Source: Lates calcarifer
Lineage: Eukaryota > Chordata > Actinopteri > Centropomidae
Assembly (NCBI RefSeq): GCF_001640805.2
Contig: NC_066850.1
Coordinates: 18,511,431-18,575,430 of the forward strand
DNA: 64,000 nucleotides
Direction of reading: 5' to 3'
The translations under genes and the position numbers were made by a program. Within the stretch, counting starts at the first letter, position 1, and every line of letters begins with the position of its first letter. Shown here in pieces: positions 1-31,308 of the stretch. The notes under the pieces were generated by a model. It worked only from the letters and a program-made list of their open reading frames with translations. It ran no database searches and had not been told where the DNA came from.

Positions 1-262
1 ATGTACAGATAAATCAAACTACTTCAGATACATGGACAGAACAAGCTGTTTCCTCCTGCTTCCAGCCTTCATGCTAAGCTAGGCTAACCACATCCTGACT
101 CCAGCTCTGTACTGAACACACAGACTGATACCCATCTAAACATCTCACCCTCTCTGCTGACCTTTCTATTTAATCATAAGAGCTTCAGCTTATAACATAC
201 TTTCTCAACACGACAAATCTGTCACTGTGTTTGAGGTCGTGTGATTTCCTGCTTCCTCTCAC
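1..262 (-). other. braf: braf intron 16, partial
   Basis: The sequence runs from the exon 16 donor to the window edge. It is AT-rich with no kinase-like reading frame. Nothing else is recognised. Confidence 0.8.
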
Positions 263-18643
<18,381 letters not shown>

Positions 18644-19903
18644 TTTAAACTGCGAGAAACTGAGTGAAAAATAATAGAGGGAAACGCAGGCTGGTGCTGA
18701 GGACAGGAGGGGGAGACAGAGACGCAGGACGACAGGACTAATCTGGACTGGATGGATGGCACACAACTACTACTGTTAACCTGGCACAGGAATATGCCAT
18801 CATCACCATTATTATTACTATTGTTATTATTATGATAATTGTAGGTTTAGAAGAGCTCCCCTTCTTCTCCAGTGGATGAGGGAAACGCTCATCCGGGTTA
18901 AAATACTTACTTTGTTTTTAAATGGACCACGTGATGCTGTAACATTGGGTTGAACATTTTAACTGTACCTCTTAAAACGGAGCTTGAATATGACAACGAT
19001 TTTATCTTGAATTCTGGTCCCTCATATGTTCATTCAAACGTGTTTCCAATGCAAAACACAGCTGATGCAGATTATGAAAATGAACCCAGTAAACTCAATG
19101 GTCTGTCCCCCTCCAGACATCAACTTCCCATCCTTGGCTGGAGTGTTCCCCCCTGACCTACCTCAGCAAGCATCTGTCCACATACACCAGTAAAATAAAG
19201 AACTACGGACAATCTTTAGTTAATAATATTATTTAACTGGAATGAAATAAATATCTCTGTCACACTGAACATCACTAATGTAAGGTTGGGAAAATCTGTT
19301 AGTGGTATTTATAACCACACAGCTTTCTAGAGACTAGAGAAGCACTGCAACCTTCCTGTAGGTGGCGCGAGATCCACTTGGTCATTCACTATAATGTCAT
19401 CCTGCCTCATCTAGCAGATATTACCAAAATAATTATTTTTGGACCATCCCTGCAAAAGACAAGGCCTCCAGAAGAAGTGATAATGCAGGATCTGTCAAAG
19501 TTCGCATGGGTCTGGGGTTCCAGGGCAGTTGGTCATCCTGGCTTGAAGCCACACCTGTAGATGTCAGTTTGGACCATCAAAAGCCTAGCTTTAGTCTATG
19601 TGTATTTATTTTTCTGTCCTGTATCTGTAAGGTTAGGCTGACTCGGTGTAGGTCAGAATATTCCTGGGAGCTCCCTGGTTCCACAGCTGAGACACTGTAC
19701 ACTCAACTGCTGTCAAAGTGCTTCACTCATTTTATAGCTTAATAAACACTAGGATATCTGGTCAAGCGTTGGATACACCCACAGATTTACTGAAACTGGT
19801 GATACCGTGTGAAATATGTATCTCATTTCCAACATCTGTGTACTGTGTTGTGGTTTTATTGCAGAATTTCTGAACAACAGGCTGAGAGAGCGTTGTAACA
19901 CTA

Positions 19904-20540
19904 TACACCGATCAGCCGTAACATTAAAACCACTGACAGGTGAAGTAAATAACATTCATCTTGTTATAATACAATGTTCTACTGAGGTAACATCTCAATC
20001 TGACCCAGCATCTGTGGGATGATCCAGAACAAGTCAGACCCAAGGAGGCCCCATCTCGCAACCCACATGACCCAAAGGATTTGCTGCCAATGTCCCAGTG
20101 CCAGACACTACAGGATACCCTCAGAGACACCATGTCCAAGGCCCAACAGCTCAGAGCTGTTTTGACAGTATTAAGGGGACCTAGACAGTATTAGACAGGT
20201 CCCACAGGTACTGAATCAGATTGGGAGCTGGGGAATTTGGAGACCAGGTCAACAGCTTTGGCTCTTTGACGTGTTCCTGGAGACATTTTTGAGCAGGTTT
20301 TGTGGTGTGGTGTGAACATTATCCTGCTGGGGGAGGCCCCTGACATTGGGGAGTGTTGCTGCCATTGGAGGGGTGTGTGCTTGGTTTGTGACAATAATTA
20401 GGTGGATGGTACGTGACAAAGTAACGTCCAAATGAATGTCAGGACCAAAGGTTCCTCAGCAGAACATTATGTTATAACGAGATGATCGATGTTATTCACT
20501 TCATCCACCAGTGGTCATAATGTTATGGCTGATCAGTGTA
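19904..20540. mobile_element. composite Tc1/mariner-type relic, two fragments tail to tail
   Basis: The ends tacaccgatcagccgtaaca and, inverted, tacactgatcagccataaca form terminal inverted repeats beginning at TA. The left part encodes, on the plus strand at about 19999-20192, the decayed end of a Tc1-type transposase (LTQHLWDD, QVRPKEAPSRNP, then LRAVL and GPRQY-stop). From about 20200 the sequence reads as the opposite strand of a second copy (NSPAPNLIQYLWD-like on the minus strand). It is therefore two relics joined in opposite orientation, not one full element. Confidence 0.85.
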
Positions 20541-20658
20541 CATTACTACATGATTTTATTTTGAAAACATAAAAAATAATTTTCTAGCTATTCCATTGAC
20601 AGTAAAGAAACTCCCGAGTTGTCATGAGGTACAGTACAGCTGCAGTACACCCAAACTT

Positions 20659-20664
20659 TTTATT
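20659..20664 (-). terminator. mrps33: possible mrps33 polyadenylation signal
   Basis: AATAAA is read on the minus strand about 420 nt downstream of the mrps33 stop codon. It is only a candidate, as no transcript end can be seen. Confidence 0.3.
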
Positions 20665-21081
20665 CATCTTAGAAAGACATGACCAAATACTTAATAGGCC
20701 TCTCGCGATGATCATAGTGATCATCTCATTTTCAAAGTTTCAACTTAAAGACATATTAGCATTTGATTAGCTATATCATTTTCCATACTGTTTTCACCCC
20801 CTGCAAATGCAAGAGTTCATACATGTTCAACAGTAAAGGATGGGATTCACTCCAGTATCACAGATATAGATGAAGATGTTCCATGTGTAATGCTGACCTC
20901 AGGTATTATTCATGCCAACACAGTGAAGGTTCAGACAACTGGACAGTCATGACCAGACCAATGGAATTTGTTCAGGATTAGCAGGTCCCCCACAGTGATG
21001 GTGCACACAGTCCACTGCTGTCTGCCTCCATAAAAATATATCAAGTCCTGTGAAAACATGAGGCAGCAGAAATGATACAGC

Positions 21082-21187
21082 TCATTTTTTCTTGAGCGCT
21101 CTCTTCCCCTCTCCTTTCCGTGGTGTCCCTTTTCCTCTTAGTTTCCTTAGGCGATACATTTCCTCTTTGAAGTCTTCATGCTCATCC
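21082..21187 (-). CDS. mrps33: mrps33 last coding exon
   Basis: After acceptor TTCTCAG it encodes [18 protein letters not shown], a basic Lys/Arg-rich tail and stop TGA at 21082-21084. The phase matches the preceding exon. Confidence 0.95.
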
Positions 21188-21997
21188 CTGAGAAGGAAGA
21201 GAAAACATTTTATTAAAACTTTCACCACGCTTATTGAGGGTTACCATCCACACTGATATTCTGATTTTATCTTTTAAAACAACATTTTCACTCACTGATT
21301 AAATCAACTTTGCCCCAATGAAATTCAACACTTCCTGTGTACATGTTTCATGTTAAAATCCTTCCAGCAGCTCCAACAGCATAATCCTTCCCTGTCCTGC
21401 AGCGCATTTAAATCAAAATATTTGCAGAAAGTATTGAGTGTCACTTGCAGATGCTTAAACAATGATCAAGAAAAACCTTGGCAAAGTATGCAGATGTATA
21501 ATTTATTGAATTTACCAGGTTTGTTTTGATGTTAAATATATATTTTCAATTTGACTTATATCATTTTGACTGAATGATTTCATTTTAAACTTTGTCAGCT
21601 ATGAACTTCCCTAAGTGTTATCCTTAAAGGTAGCAATATAAGTGATTTTGGTGCTCTGCAGCTTCACTGAGTGAAAAACACATAAAGTACCATTTAATTA
21701 AATTTGAAGAGGGGATATACCCTCATTGATCAAGCCTATACTTGTGCTTCAAGTCACAATCTGTATCACACTTCAACAGTACCTGAACAGTCCCATAAAC
21801 CTGAGCTTCTGGGTCATGGCATAATAAATCTTGTGCTGTGGGTACCAGTCGTACACCTCCTTTCTCTTAGCCAGGGGGGGCTCCTGGAACAGCCGGACCA
21901 CCTTCATAGATTTGGAGTCTGTCGGACGCACAACCTCCCCGAAGATCTGTGCGCTCAGTCTGGCCATGCGCATGGCGTAGTGTGACAGACCAGCCAT
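21082..21997 (-). CDS. mrps33: mitochondrial small ribosomal subunit protein mS33
   Basis: The coding sequence joins 21783-21997 and 21082-21187, giving 106 aa, the same length as human MRPS33. The protein starts [20 protein letters not shown] and carries the family blocks [26 protein letters not shown] and [15 protein letters not shown] strongly basic tail ends in KKK. Family knowledge places it in the head of the mitochondrial ribosome small subunit. The ATG at 21995-21997 lies 10 nt inside the exon and matches the human start. It is transcribed toward braf, as in human. Confidence 0.97.
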
Positions 21998-22007
21998 GAC
22001 AGCTGAC
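21783..22007 (-). CDS. mrps33: mrps33 exon 2 (start codon; 10 nt of 5' UTR)
   Basis: The acceptor GCTCAG precedes 22007 and the donor GTACTG follows 21783. It codes residues 1-71 plus two bases of R72. Confidence 0.95.
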
Positions 22008-23889
22008 CTGAGCAGAGAAGTAAAAGAGAAGTAGAACATCAATTCCATAACACACATATGGGACATTGGGTGAGTATAGAACACAGTGAATATTACCGCT
22101 AATATATAATCATCACAATCACTGTTTCTCTGATACATATGAATGATACATGTGAAGGGAACAGACAGTGTAATAATGCAGTTGTCTGTGCTCTCTGATG
22201 TAATGGAGGCGCTGTTTCTGAATGACCTCAAGCTGTCAACACAGTATGTCCATACAATATATTTATCAAAAGATAAAATAAGCTGATAATATTGGCCCTG
22301 CTGTAATACATATGCTTGCCACTGAACCTAAAACAATTAGTCAATTAATAAATCTATTTTTCTCATATATTTATCATTTCAGTCATTTTTCAAGGAGAAA
22401 CATTCTCTGTTTCACAATCTCAAATGTGAGAATATGCTGCTTGTCTTTGTCATACATAACAGTAAACTGAATATGGTGTGCTTCGTTTGTCTTAGTTTTG
22501 CATCTTTTAATAATCAGCAGTTTCCCAAAACCAACATTTTGCAGTTGAAACAGAACTGTTAAGTGATGCTACTAGTTCTGACCTACACCTGAATGTCTGT
22601 GGCAGGCCCTCCTAATGGTAGATAGGTTTCACTTGAATATTTGTAATTACATTTTGGATCTCTATGACCTCACAAACACCACTGCACCGTTTTATTATTT
22701 ATTAGACCACCAAGATTCTAATTACAGATAACCATAATGCATTTGTGTCAAATCTGGAATTTACAATATCTCTAATTATTTCTGTCCAATAAAGATTAGG
22801 TATTGAGTTCTATGGTGATTTCCTTCAAGGCATATTTAAAAACTAAAACCCAAATAAAATACATCTTTAATGGAATTTTAACTAGTCAAAATTTGAATTT
22901 GAATCTTGAATTTGACTGATCAAAAATGTACTGTGGACATCTTTAAAGAAAATCCTGTCAACCTCTTATATGTGACTGGCCTTTGCCATAGAACGTCAGT
23001 GTTGTTTTCACAGACATATTCCTGCCCAAACTTTACTGCCACAGCACATCCATACTGACTCTCTGCACACATATTATACTAAATATACAAAATATTATAG
23101 CTCCCTGTACTGTAAAATATCCCAGAAACCATCAAATGAAACCTGAGATGTAGGTTCTATTTTCCTAAAGCAGAGCTATTCAGCTGCTTAACTTCTTGAA
23201 CTAATATTTGAATGAAATGTTACTGTAGCCTCAGCATGTTGTACAGCTGCAATATGAAGTTAAAAAATGGATTTTGTTGGCAGGCACTTATTAAAAGATA
23301 ACTCATAACTGAGCTCTGTGACTTTCTAACAAGAAAAGTTTCTTCTAGTCACTTTAAATAAACCCTCTGTTTTGGGCCCCTGAGAGCCCATTCAGTAACA
23401 CATCCATGGTTATTCTCTTTAGGAAATGCTTTAGGAAAAGTGTATTTTCATGACAGTGGTTACTAGCCCCAGTTTGTAAAAAACATTTCCCAGGGCGATC
23501 TGGACAGATCGTGTATTATGTACGATGAGCACATGACAGCAGTTTTGTTTTTATACATACTTGCAGTCTTACATTTCTGAGAAAATATACATGGGAAGAT
23601 TATCTTAAATTAAAAAAGAGCAGTGTCTGCAGTCGTGCTACAGCAGGCGCAACAGAACACAAGCCACCATGTTGTCAGTCTGAAGAATGTCTGTCTGTCC
23701 ACACATCTGTCAGTTACCACACTGTCTGAACACTGTGAGCTCATGTTACTGGATATGCTCTTAGTGTTTCAGTTGTCTTATTAAAGCTTGGTGTTGGTTT
23801 TAACTTCCCTTAAAACCACGATGAAGACCCCTCTGAAACAACATGATGGATGACAGCATTACCCTGTTCAATAACACGACATGTCTTAC
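22008..23889 (-). other. mrps33: mrps33 intron 1
   Basis: This 1.9-kb AT-rich intron has no recognised repeat or coding segment. Confidence 0.7.
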
Positions 23890-24050
23890 CTGAGTCTGTG
23901 GTCACTGAGGAGATAGTTCAACACTGTGCAACAACGACAGCAAACCGGATCTAATCCTAACCAAACGACAACAGTAGTTCAATATATTGTACTGATGTTT
24001 AAGCTAACGTTAACCTTCAGAGACCATACTGCCATTACAGGATCTATCGC
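23890..24050 (-). other. mrps33: probable untranslated first exon of mrps33
   Basis: A strong donor (CAG then GTAAGA) is read on the minus strand at 23884-23892. It could join to the acceptor at 22007 and supply the missing 5' UTR. The upstream border near 24050 is only a guess from the promoter motifs. Confidence 0.6.
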
Positions 24051-24105
24051 GCATGGCACATTTGCGTAGAGCTGATTGGCTGATTGCTTTCACTTCCTGT
24101 ACGCC
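24049..24105 (-). promoter_or_regulatory. mrps33: mrps33 promoter candidate with NRF-1-, CCAAT- and ETS-like sites
   Basis: gcgcatggc (24049-24057) resembles NRF-1 (GCGCATGCGC). An inverted CCAAT box (attgg) is at 24075-24079. cacttcctgt (24091-24100) is an ETS/GABP core on the minus strand. NRF-1 and GABP are known regulators of nuclear genes for mitochondrial ribosomal proteins, so the combination suits this gene. Confidence 0.6.
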
Positions 24106-24959
24106 GGTATTTTGTTTTCTAATATGCACGTTTTATTTATTTTTTTCATAAATATCTCAATAAGCCCTCATTAAAATGTAAATTAACACAGAGAGGCCAT
24201 CATTACTTATGTAGTCTAAAATATCTGTCATACAATCAAGCGCTGACAGGAAGTCCGTCGCACTTAGAGCGTCGTAAGTTCGACAGGCTTTGAGTGAAGT
24301 TCCGCCTCTCGGAAAATTAAAAGATTATAGAATAAGAAGGCACTGAAAACATATTCTATTTTGGTAAAAAAAAAAAAAAAAAAAATCTATATGCGGATAT
24401 AAATTGAATATAAATTTCCAATAAAACATAAACATTTCCATTAAACAAACAAACACGACTTTTTCCAATATACTCTTAGCAACAGATAGAGGGCAGAACA
24501 GGTGCACTGCAGTTCTTGTGCATGTCTCTCAGAGTCAACTTTGTTAAAACAAACAAACGAACAAATACACACACTATATCCATATTGAATTTAATGATAA
24601 AGAAATATCAAAATTGTACAGAAATAATAAAATAAATAAAATATGGCTCATAAATAAAGAACTGAGAAACTCTATATGAAAATAAAATTAGGCCAGGGGT
24701 ACAAGAGGGGGTACGGTAGTAAAACTGTAAACATGGTGTGAATGAGATGGTTGAGCTTTAATCAGTTCCCCATACATCTCAATGAGTAATTTTTGCAGTC
24801 AAAATGTAATGGCAGATATCTTTAACTGGAATTTTGGCAAGTCAAAATTAATTTACAAGTCAGAAATGCATTACATATATCTTTAATATCATTCCTGACA
24901 ATCATTTATACTAATAAACAGCCTGCCATAGCTTGGTCAAATGGTCTGTCTCTTTATTC

Positions 24960-25056
24960 CAGACTGAAATATCTCGACAAACATGAGAAATCGTCTTGAG
25001 ATTCAGTCCATGATTCCAAGAGGATGAATCCCTGGTGACTTTTCCTCTACATCCCA
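24960..25056. repeat. common teleost dispersed repeat fragment
   Basis: It has ctgaaatatctcgacaa, then gattcagtccatgattcc, aagaggatgaatcc and gacttttcctct in the order seen in a widespread fish repeat. The class is uncertain. Confidence 0.55.
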
Positions 25057-26099
25057 AGTATGGAATATTTTAAATGACTAAATGAGAACAAGTCAAAAAA
25101 CAAAATACAAAGTGAAATACAATACACATTGTTTGTATTTGCTTTTTATGTATACATTGTGCATTTGCTTTTTGTGTATAAATTTATTGTGTTATCAGTA
25201 AGTAACATCTGTTTACTGGTCAATCTCCACATTGGCATTGGCCACTGTCTGTTCTGCCATGCAGACTCTCCCTTATACGTAGATGCTGATTCAGCCCTGT
25301 GACTACCTCCACAACAGTGTTACAACAGAGAATGAGAATGCTGCTGAGAATGAGCAATTTCTATCTTCAAAGGGAGTGGGTCCTCTTCCATAGTCTGAAC
25401 AAACAGCATGTTGACGAGCCAAAAGTTAGATAATGATTTTAATGATGTTATCCCTCCATTATGGTTAATCAGTTATAATGTATAGAAAGCTTTGTTACAG
25501 CTAACAGTTAGCAAATGTTAATTAACAACACTGACAAACCCCATTTAGCATTTCACTCTCATTGTTAACACTCACTAAGTTAGATAACTTAACTTATAAT
25601 TTACTCTAGCACTGTACCTGACTAATACTGTCTCCCTCTCTCATTCCTAAGTGTTACTAACTCTTGGCCACACATTTTTTTCCCCTTTGAATGTCACCTG
25701 ATAGGCTCTGTAGGATACCTGTGTTGGACATGTCATGACCCACACCCTTGGTGACTCTGTTTTTTTTGTTGTTTTTTTTTAAATCATTTCTTTTGTTTCC
25801 AGTGACCTTTGCTCCTGTTATTATCCTTCTGGTATGTCTTTTGTACTTTCAGCCCTTTTCTTGTTTTGGTATTCTGTTCCCTAGTGTTTATTTTCTGCTC
25901 ACTTCCTGCACCTGCGGCAGATCACTACCTAGTGATTGACTGCAATAAATAACTAAACAAAGCAAATCTGTGGCAAGACTTGATGTAAGGTCAAGTCACC
26001 TGTGGTAGGACTTTATCAGCCACACAGCTCTTTATATTGTAGTAAACTTACTGAAATAAGGTCGCATGAACTTTACATATAATGCCAAAGAAAAAAAAA

Positions 26100-26410
26100 A
26101 AAAACATCCATCCATTTATTTTCTTCATGGTGGCAGCAGGCTAAGCAAGGTATTCCAAACATCCCTCTCCAGCAGAGCTTTCCAGCTCCTCCTGAGGGAT
26201 CTCCAGGCCTTCCAAGGCCAGATGGGATATGTAATCCCTCCAGCATATTCTGAGTCTACCCTGGGGTCTCCTCCCAGTTGGACATGCCCAGAAAATCTCC
26301 AGAGGAAGGTTCCCAGGAGACATCCTGATCACATGCTCGAACCACCTCACCTGACTCCTTTTGATGTGAGGGAGCAACAGCTGTACTCCAAGCTCCTGGA
26401 TGTCCAAATA
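26100..26410 (-). mobile_element. non-LTR retrotransposon 3' fragment
   Basis: The minus strand keeps an 88-codon frame (26141-26407) reading QVRWFEHVIRMSPGNLP, ACPTGRRPQGRLRICWRDYI and IPQEELE. This is the typical C-terminal end of a fish LINE reverse-transcriptase protein. The 3' side ends in a ccatccattt-type tail. Family is not certain (RTE/Rex-like is possible). Confidence 0.75.
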
Positions 26411-28726
26411 CCAGAGTCATCGTAGAAACAGTGAAGAATGCTGTATTTACTGTACTTACTGTAACTCAGAAAAATCATGTACACAGTATCAGATGAAACA
26501 AGTATGTGGGCAAAAAGTACAGAAAACTCAGTGTAGACAAGTAAAATAAAAGACTGGCATATGCATTTTAGTGACATTATTTGCATTTACAGTGGTAAGC
26601 CTATTCCCTATTTTGACTGTATTGTTTTGTATGCCATATTATTGCTTTTATTTAGTTCAGTTTTTTCATGTTTTTTCATTTGATTCATTATTTTACTACA
26701 TTTTCATGGACTGATCAAGGCTGGAGCTGTCAGTTTATCTCTATTTTGTCTTTACAATTTTTTAACACAAGAGGGCGCCAGATATGAAGAAACAGCAGCC
26801 ACTGACATTTTCAAAGCTTCACCTCTACAGCAGAGAGACACTGCCTGATAGCAACCACTGGAAGTAACTGGGCCATGAGCAGAGACTCACAGCACAGATA
26901 CTGGCAGGGACAGGTAAAAATGACTAAGTGTGCACGGTAAGAATTCCAGTTTATTTCTGCAGCAGACCAACTGCTGAGTGAACAAGCCTCTATGTCTTTT
27001 CATTTGTAAACAAAATGTTGCATTTCATTTTTGTGCAGCCACTTCACAGCTATACTCACAGGTATCATATATTATTGTTGCAACAGCAACAACAACGGTA
27101 CCTTATGTGTACCTCTAATGCTAAAGTATAAGACAGGTGAGCAACATTGATTAATGAATTTTATATTCTTAAGAGCCTTTACCAGTAGTGGAGATTAAAT
27201 TGTTATGTTTGTCCTGAGGACACTGCCACAAGTAAATCTCCATTAAAACTCCATTCACTGACCCTCTGGCCACACTGGGTCAGTGGGGCAGGCGATGAAC
27301 TCAACAATAATATAATATGATGTCACCTTCTAAAGTTTATATGGCTTTAGAAAACCGTTGCTTATTTCCACATCCAGCAGACACAGAGCAACATTATCAT
27401 TCATTTGAAGAGGTTTGTGTCCACCTGTAATATAAGTCCAAGATTCTCTCTCTTTTAACTCTGGTTTGGTCTCCACCAACTCCTCCTCCTCTATTGTATG
27501 GTGTGTTTGTTAGAGCTTTTTCACAGCTGCCTGCTGCTGCTGGACTGGAGTTGAGAGAATTCAGTTTGCAGGGTGGAAAAACAAAACAATGAGCTAAAGG
27601 AGGCTAAACTGAAAAAAAGAACTTGGGGGAAACTGCAGAGTTGGTGACAAGTTTCTGGGGTTTGTCAGTTTGAAAATCACAAAGTCAGTCTGCTGAATTA
27701 TGGACTGTCCTGTGTGACGGTAACAGACAAACGGTTGTGAAGAATCCCGGGAGCCTAAATATGGTGAATAAATCTGACAGCCAAACCATGTTAAACAGCA
27801 GATAAAGTTCCACAATTCCTGTTGTTGTCTGACTGGACATCTCAAAAAGGAAAATGAATCTGAGATCAAAACTTCAGAGATGTTTCAGTTAAACTTCATC
27901 CATTTGACCTGGAATGACCTGATATCCTTCCCAAGCCCAGAGATAAAAAAAAAAAAAATGATGTCATAGAAAAGTGTGCTGCTAATCAGCTCTTCACTCT
28001 CTGCTCTGAAACAGGCAGACAGCAGTCAGTTCAGGAGGTAAGGGTGTGTTTATCAGATCAGAACAGGAGACAGACAAAAGATGATGCTGCAGATTATCAC
28101 TGTCAGAGGGAAACACTCTTTTGTGAGCAACAAAAAGAAAAGTCACACAGCTAGGAGATGACAGGTGACTGTTACTGTGACACAGGACCTGCCCACCAAG
28201 ATACATCTGATCAGTTTGCTTTTTAATGTATATTTGAACAGAATAGATACATACAACTTAAATGCTTATTTCTTTAAAGGGAGTGTTATGACTTGTGTAA
28301 CACACACACACACCAAAAAAAAAACTTTGTGAGAGCATCTTATTTATTCATTTACAGCAGGCAGTCTGATTGAGATGAGAGACCTGTGTACAAAAAAATA
28401 AACATCCACAACAAATCAAATCCCACATCTAGTCCTGTTTACTGTGGGTCTGCTCATCAGCACTGAGCAGGTTTGAAGGACTGACGAGCAAGCAAAAGTA
28501 GGGCCTACTACAGAACAGTGGGCCATAGGTGATGAATAGTGGTAGTAAGAGCAGTTGCTGTGGTCTGTGACTGTTCGATCAAATATCATGTAGCCTGTAA
28601 GCTAACACGGTGCTCCTGCAGACAGGTTGCTGGTGATTGGTCCACGGACAGGCCTTGGGTCTGAAGCAGCTGCCGTCATCCGGTCAGACGAGGTGTGGAT
28701 GCTGACTGTGCGGGCTGAACCCTGCC

Positions 28727-28770
28727 TCTCCTCCTCCTCCTCCTCCTCCTCCTGCTGCTGCTGCTGCTGG
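28727..28770. repeat. (CTC)n(CTG)n trinucleotide tract
   Basis: About eight CTC units are followed by six CTG units upstream of tmem178b. Confidence 0.9.
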
Positions 28771-29385
28771 ACTGCGGTCTGACTGGACTCCGTCCGGATT
28801 CTTCAGGTACATTTGCTCTGTCTACATGAAGCGACTCACGTCATTTGAGTCGCATAGTCTTGCTTGGGTAGGCTGCTGTTCAGGATGACGTTGGATTTGT
28901 AAATAGGCTTCAGCTAAATGCAGCCGCAGCTGTTTGTACAGTTTAACTGCCCTGTTTTTTCTCCGTTTATCTTAGAGGGTGGGTTATGCAGTGAGGGTGT
29001 TATTCAGTGTAAAATGTGCTGTGCTTGACTAACGACCTGAATCCTGTGCTGGTGTGTGTGCTGGTGTCGGTGTCGCCCCCTGCTCAGACAGATGGATGCT
29101 GAGGATCCGGGGCTGAGATGAGATAAGCCTCCTCTGTCTCCGCCGAGCTGCTGCAGCGCCGCGCACGCACTAAAAGACGTGGGCACATGGTGTCGGAAAG
29201 ACAGGAATACAGGGATTTGGCGTTTTACTCGGTCAGTGTTAACTGTGTTACTGTGAGCCGTCAACGCTTCTGTTTGCACGTAATCGCCCTCCTCAAAAAA
29301 TGGTCCCGACGCTGATGTCCAGAGGTGATGTGAGCTGAACCAGCGCGGAAGCCGCAGAGGAGCAGTCCCGTCTGTTGAGGTGCTG

Positions 29386-29397
29386 ATGCGGCTGTGA
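29386..29397 (+). CDS. minimal upstream ORF (Met-Arg-Leu-stop)
   Basis: ATGCGGCTGTGA ends 9 nt before the tmem178b ATG, if the transcript includes this position. Short uORFs this close usually reduce or condition main-ORF initiation. Whether it is translated is unknown. Confidence 0.4.
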   Translation: MRL

Positions 29398-29823
<426 letters not shown>

Positions 29824-29993
29824 TAGCTGCAGAGACAGCAGAACATATGCATTATAGACACCAAACATGCTGTGACATTTATCATCAGAACATCAGCGAG
29901 GCTGCTCTGTGTTGATTGCTCATTTGACCAAAGGGCGAACAAGGGCATCGAGCTATTTACTCGCTATGCTAGGAAGCAAATGTTTGTCCAAAG

Positions 29994-29995
<2 letters not shown>

Positions 29996-30042
<47 letters not shown>
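29996..30042. repeat. (GT)n microsatellite
   Basis: About 23 uninterrupted GT units are visible. Confidence 0.97.
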
Positions 30043-30045
<3 letters not shown>

Positions 30046-30685
30046 GTCTGAACGGCCTGTGGCTGCACACTGCTTGTTGTCATGCTATTTTCCAGAGGAG
30101 GGGTGCGTGTTAATTATGAGGTTGAATAACAGTGCGTGCATGTTGTAGTTTAAGTGGGACCCACCTCACCCTGCTACTGCAAATAATCATGACATAATCA
30201 TTTCAGGGAGTATGGGTATCAGAGGGGTGGGGGGTGGGGGGGCTATTAACCATCCATTCCAACCCACAGTATGGAGATATATACAATATATTGTATCTAG
30301 GAATGAAACATGGCCCACAGATTGATTCAGCTATAACCACTGTTTCAGCACAGTATCAGTTTTAAAACTAGATTCTGACAGAGGCCTGTTTTAGGACAGG
30401 ATGTCAGGTCTGTTTAAGGGGGGCTCACTCTGTGTAGTCAAGTCATTTATGAGGTGGGTAGCAGGTTTGCTTGATGCTTTTTGGCCTCTGATATGAATGC
30501 ACTCTGGGTACCTTTGGGTTTTTTGTATGTCCGACTGATACTGGCTACTGATATTTAGGAGTTCACAGAATCTGCTTACAATAAAGCAGCCATTCTTTTA
30601 AGAGATACTGGCCTGGCCGATTTATTTTGTAGCAATTAGATGGTAAAACTAAGTATTTTACAGTTTCTAGAATATAAGTTTAATC

Positions 30686-30969
30686 TATTGGTTCTTAACA
30701 TTTTTGGCTCTTGACCCCTCAATGAGGAAATATCAGAAATGTTGACCTCAGTCTGGAAGTGAGTTAAAAGGAATATAGTTAAAGGGTGATTTTCCCCCCT
30801 CTGCTTCATTTCAGAGGTGAAAACATCCACGATTATACAAGACAAAAACAAAATGAGCGAAAAGTTTTCAAAAAAACAAACCAATGATTTTGTGCAGTTT
30901 CAGATTCTTTGAACTATTTTGTGACCCTCCTCAGATTTCTCCCCAGATTTCTGGTTGGAAACCACCGAT
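30686..30969. mobile_element. possible hAT-type MITE
   Basis: The left end attggttcttaacatttttg with gctcttgacccctc and the right end gtgaccctcctcagattt with ctggttggaaaccaccgat read as diverged inverted ends. They resemble CAGTGGTTCCCAAC-type hAT termini. The internal part has no coding potential. Confidence 0.5.
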
Positions 30970-31277
30970 TTAATCAGTTAATCAAACATGAAACAAGAAG
31001 TTTTATCAGTAGATATGTGGTCAATATGAAACATGATGAGATGTTATTAAGCTGAGTTTTGATATGAGCAATGTTAGTCACATTATGAAACACTGCAATT
31101 TAATGTGTGTGTTGAAGTGTTTCTAATGGCTAAAAGTCTCCACTTCTGCCCTTGTAGTAGATGGTAACACACAGGCAGGTTGTGTGTTAAAACGACAGGG
31201 AGGCTGAGTTATCTGATGGATGGATGTTACTGGTCTCAGTCCGGGCTGGGAGAGGAGAGGGTGTGTATACCCTCTGA

Positions 31278-31308
31278 ATGTGTGTGTGTGTGTGTGTGTG
31301 TGTGTGTT
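31278..31308. repeat. (GT)n microsatellite
   Basis: About 15 GT units are visible. Confidence 0.95.

Larger units (their letters stand above)
18781..21081. other. braf - mrps33 intergenic region and mrps33 3' flank
   Basis: The stretch holds the upstream flank of braf, a composite Tc1-like relic (19904-20540) and the mrps33 3' flank. A possible AATAAA on the minus strand lies at 20659-20664, about 420 nt past the mrps33 stop. The rest is unrecognised. Confidence 0.7.
24106..28600. other. mrps33 - tmem178b divergent spacer
   Basis: The stretch holds a poly(A) run (24366-24385), a common fish repeat fragment (24960-25056), a non-LTR retrotransposon fragment (26100-26410) and AT-rich unique-looking sequence. 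No gene is supported. Confidence 0.7.
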
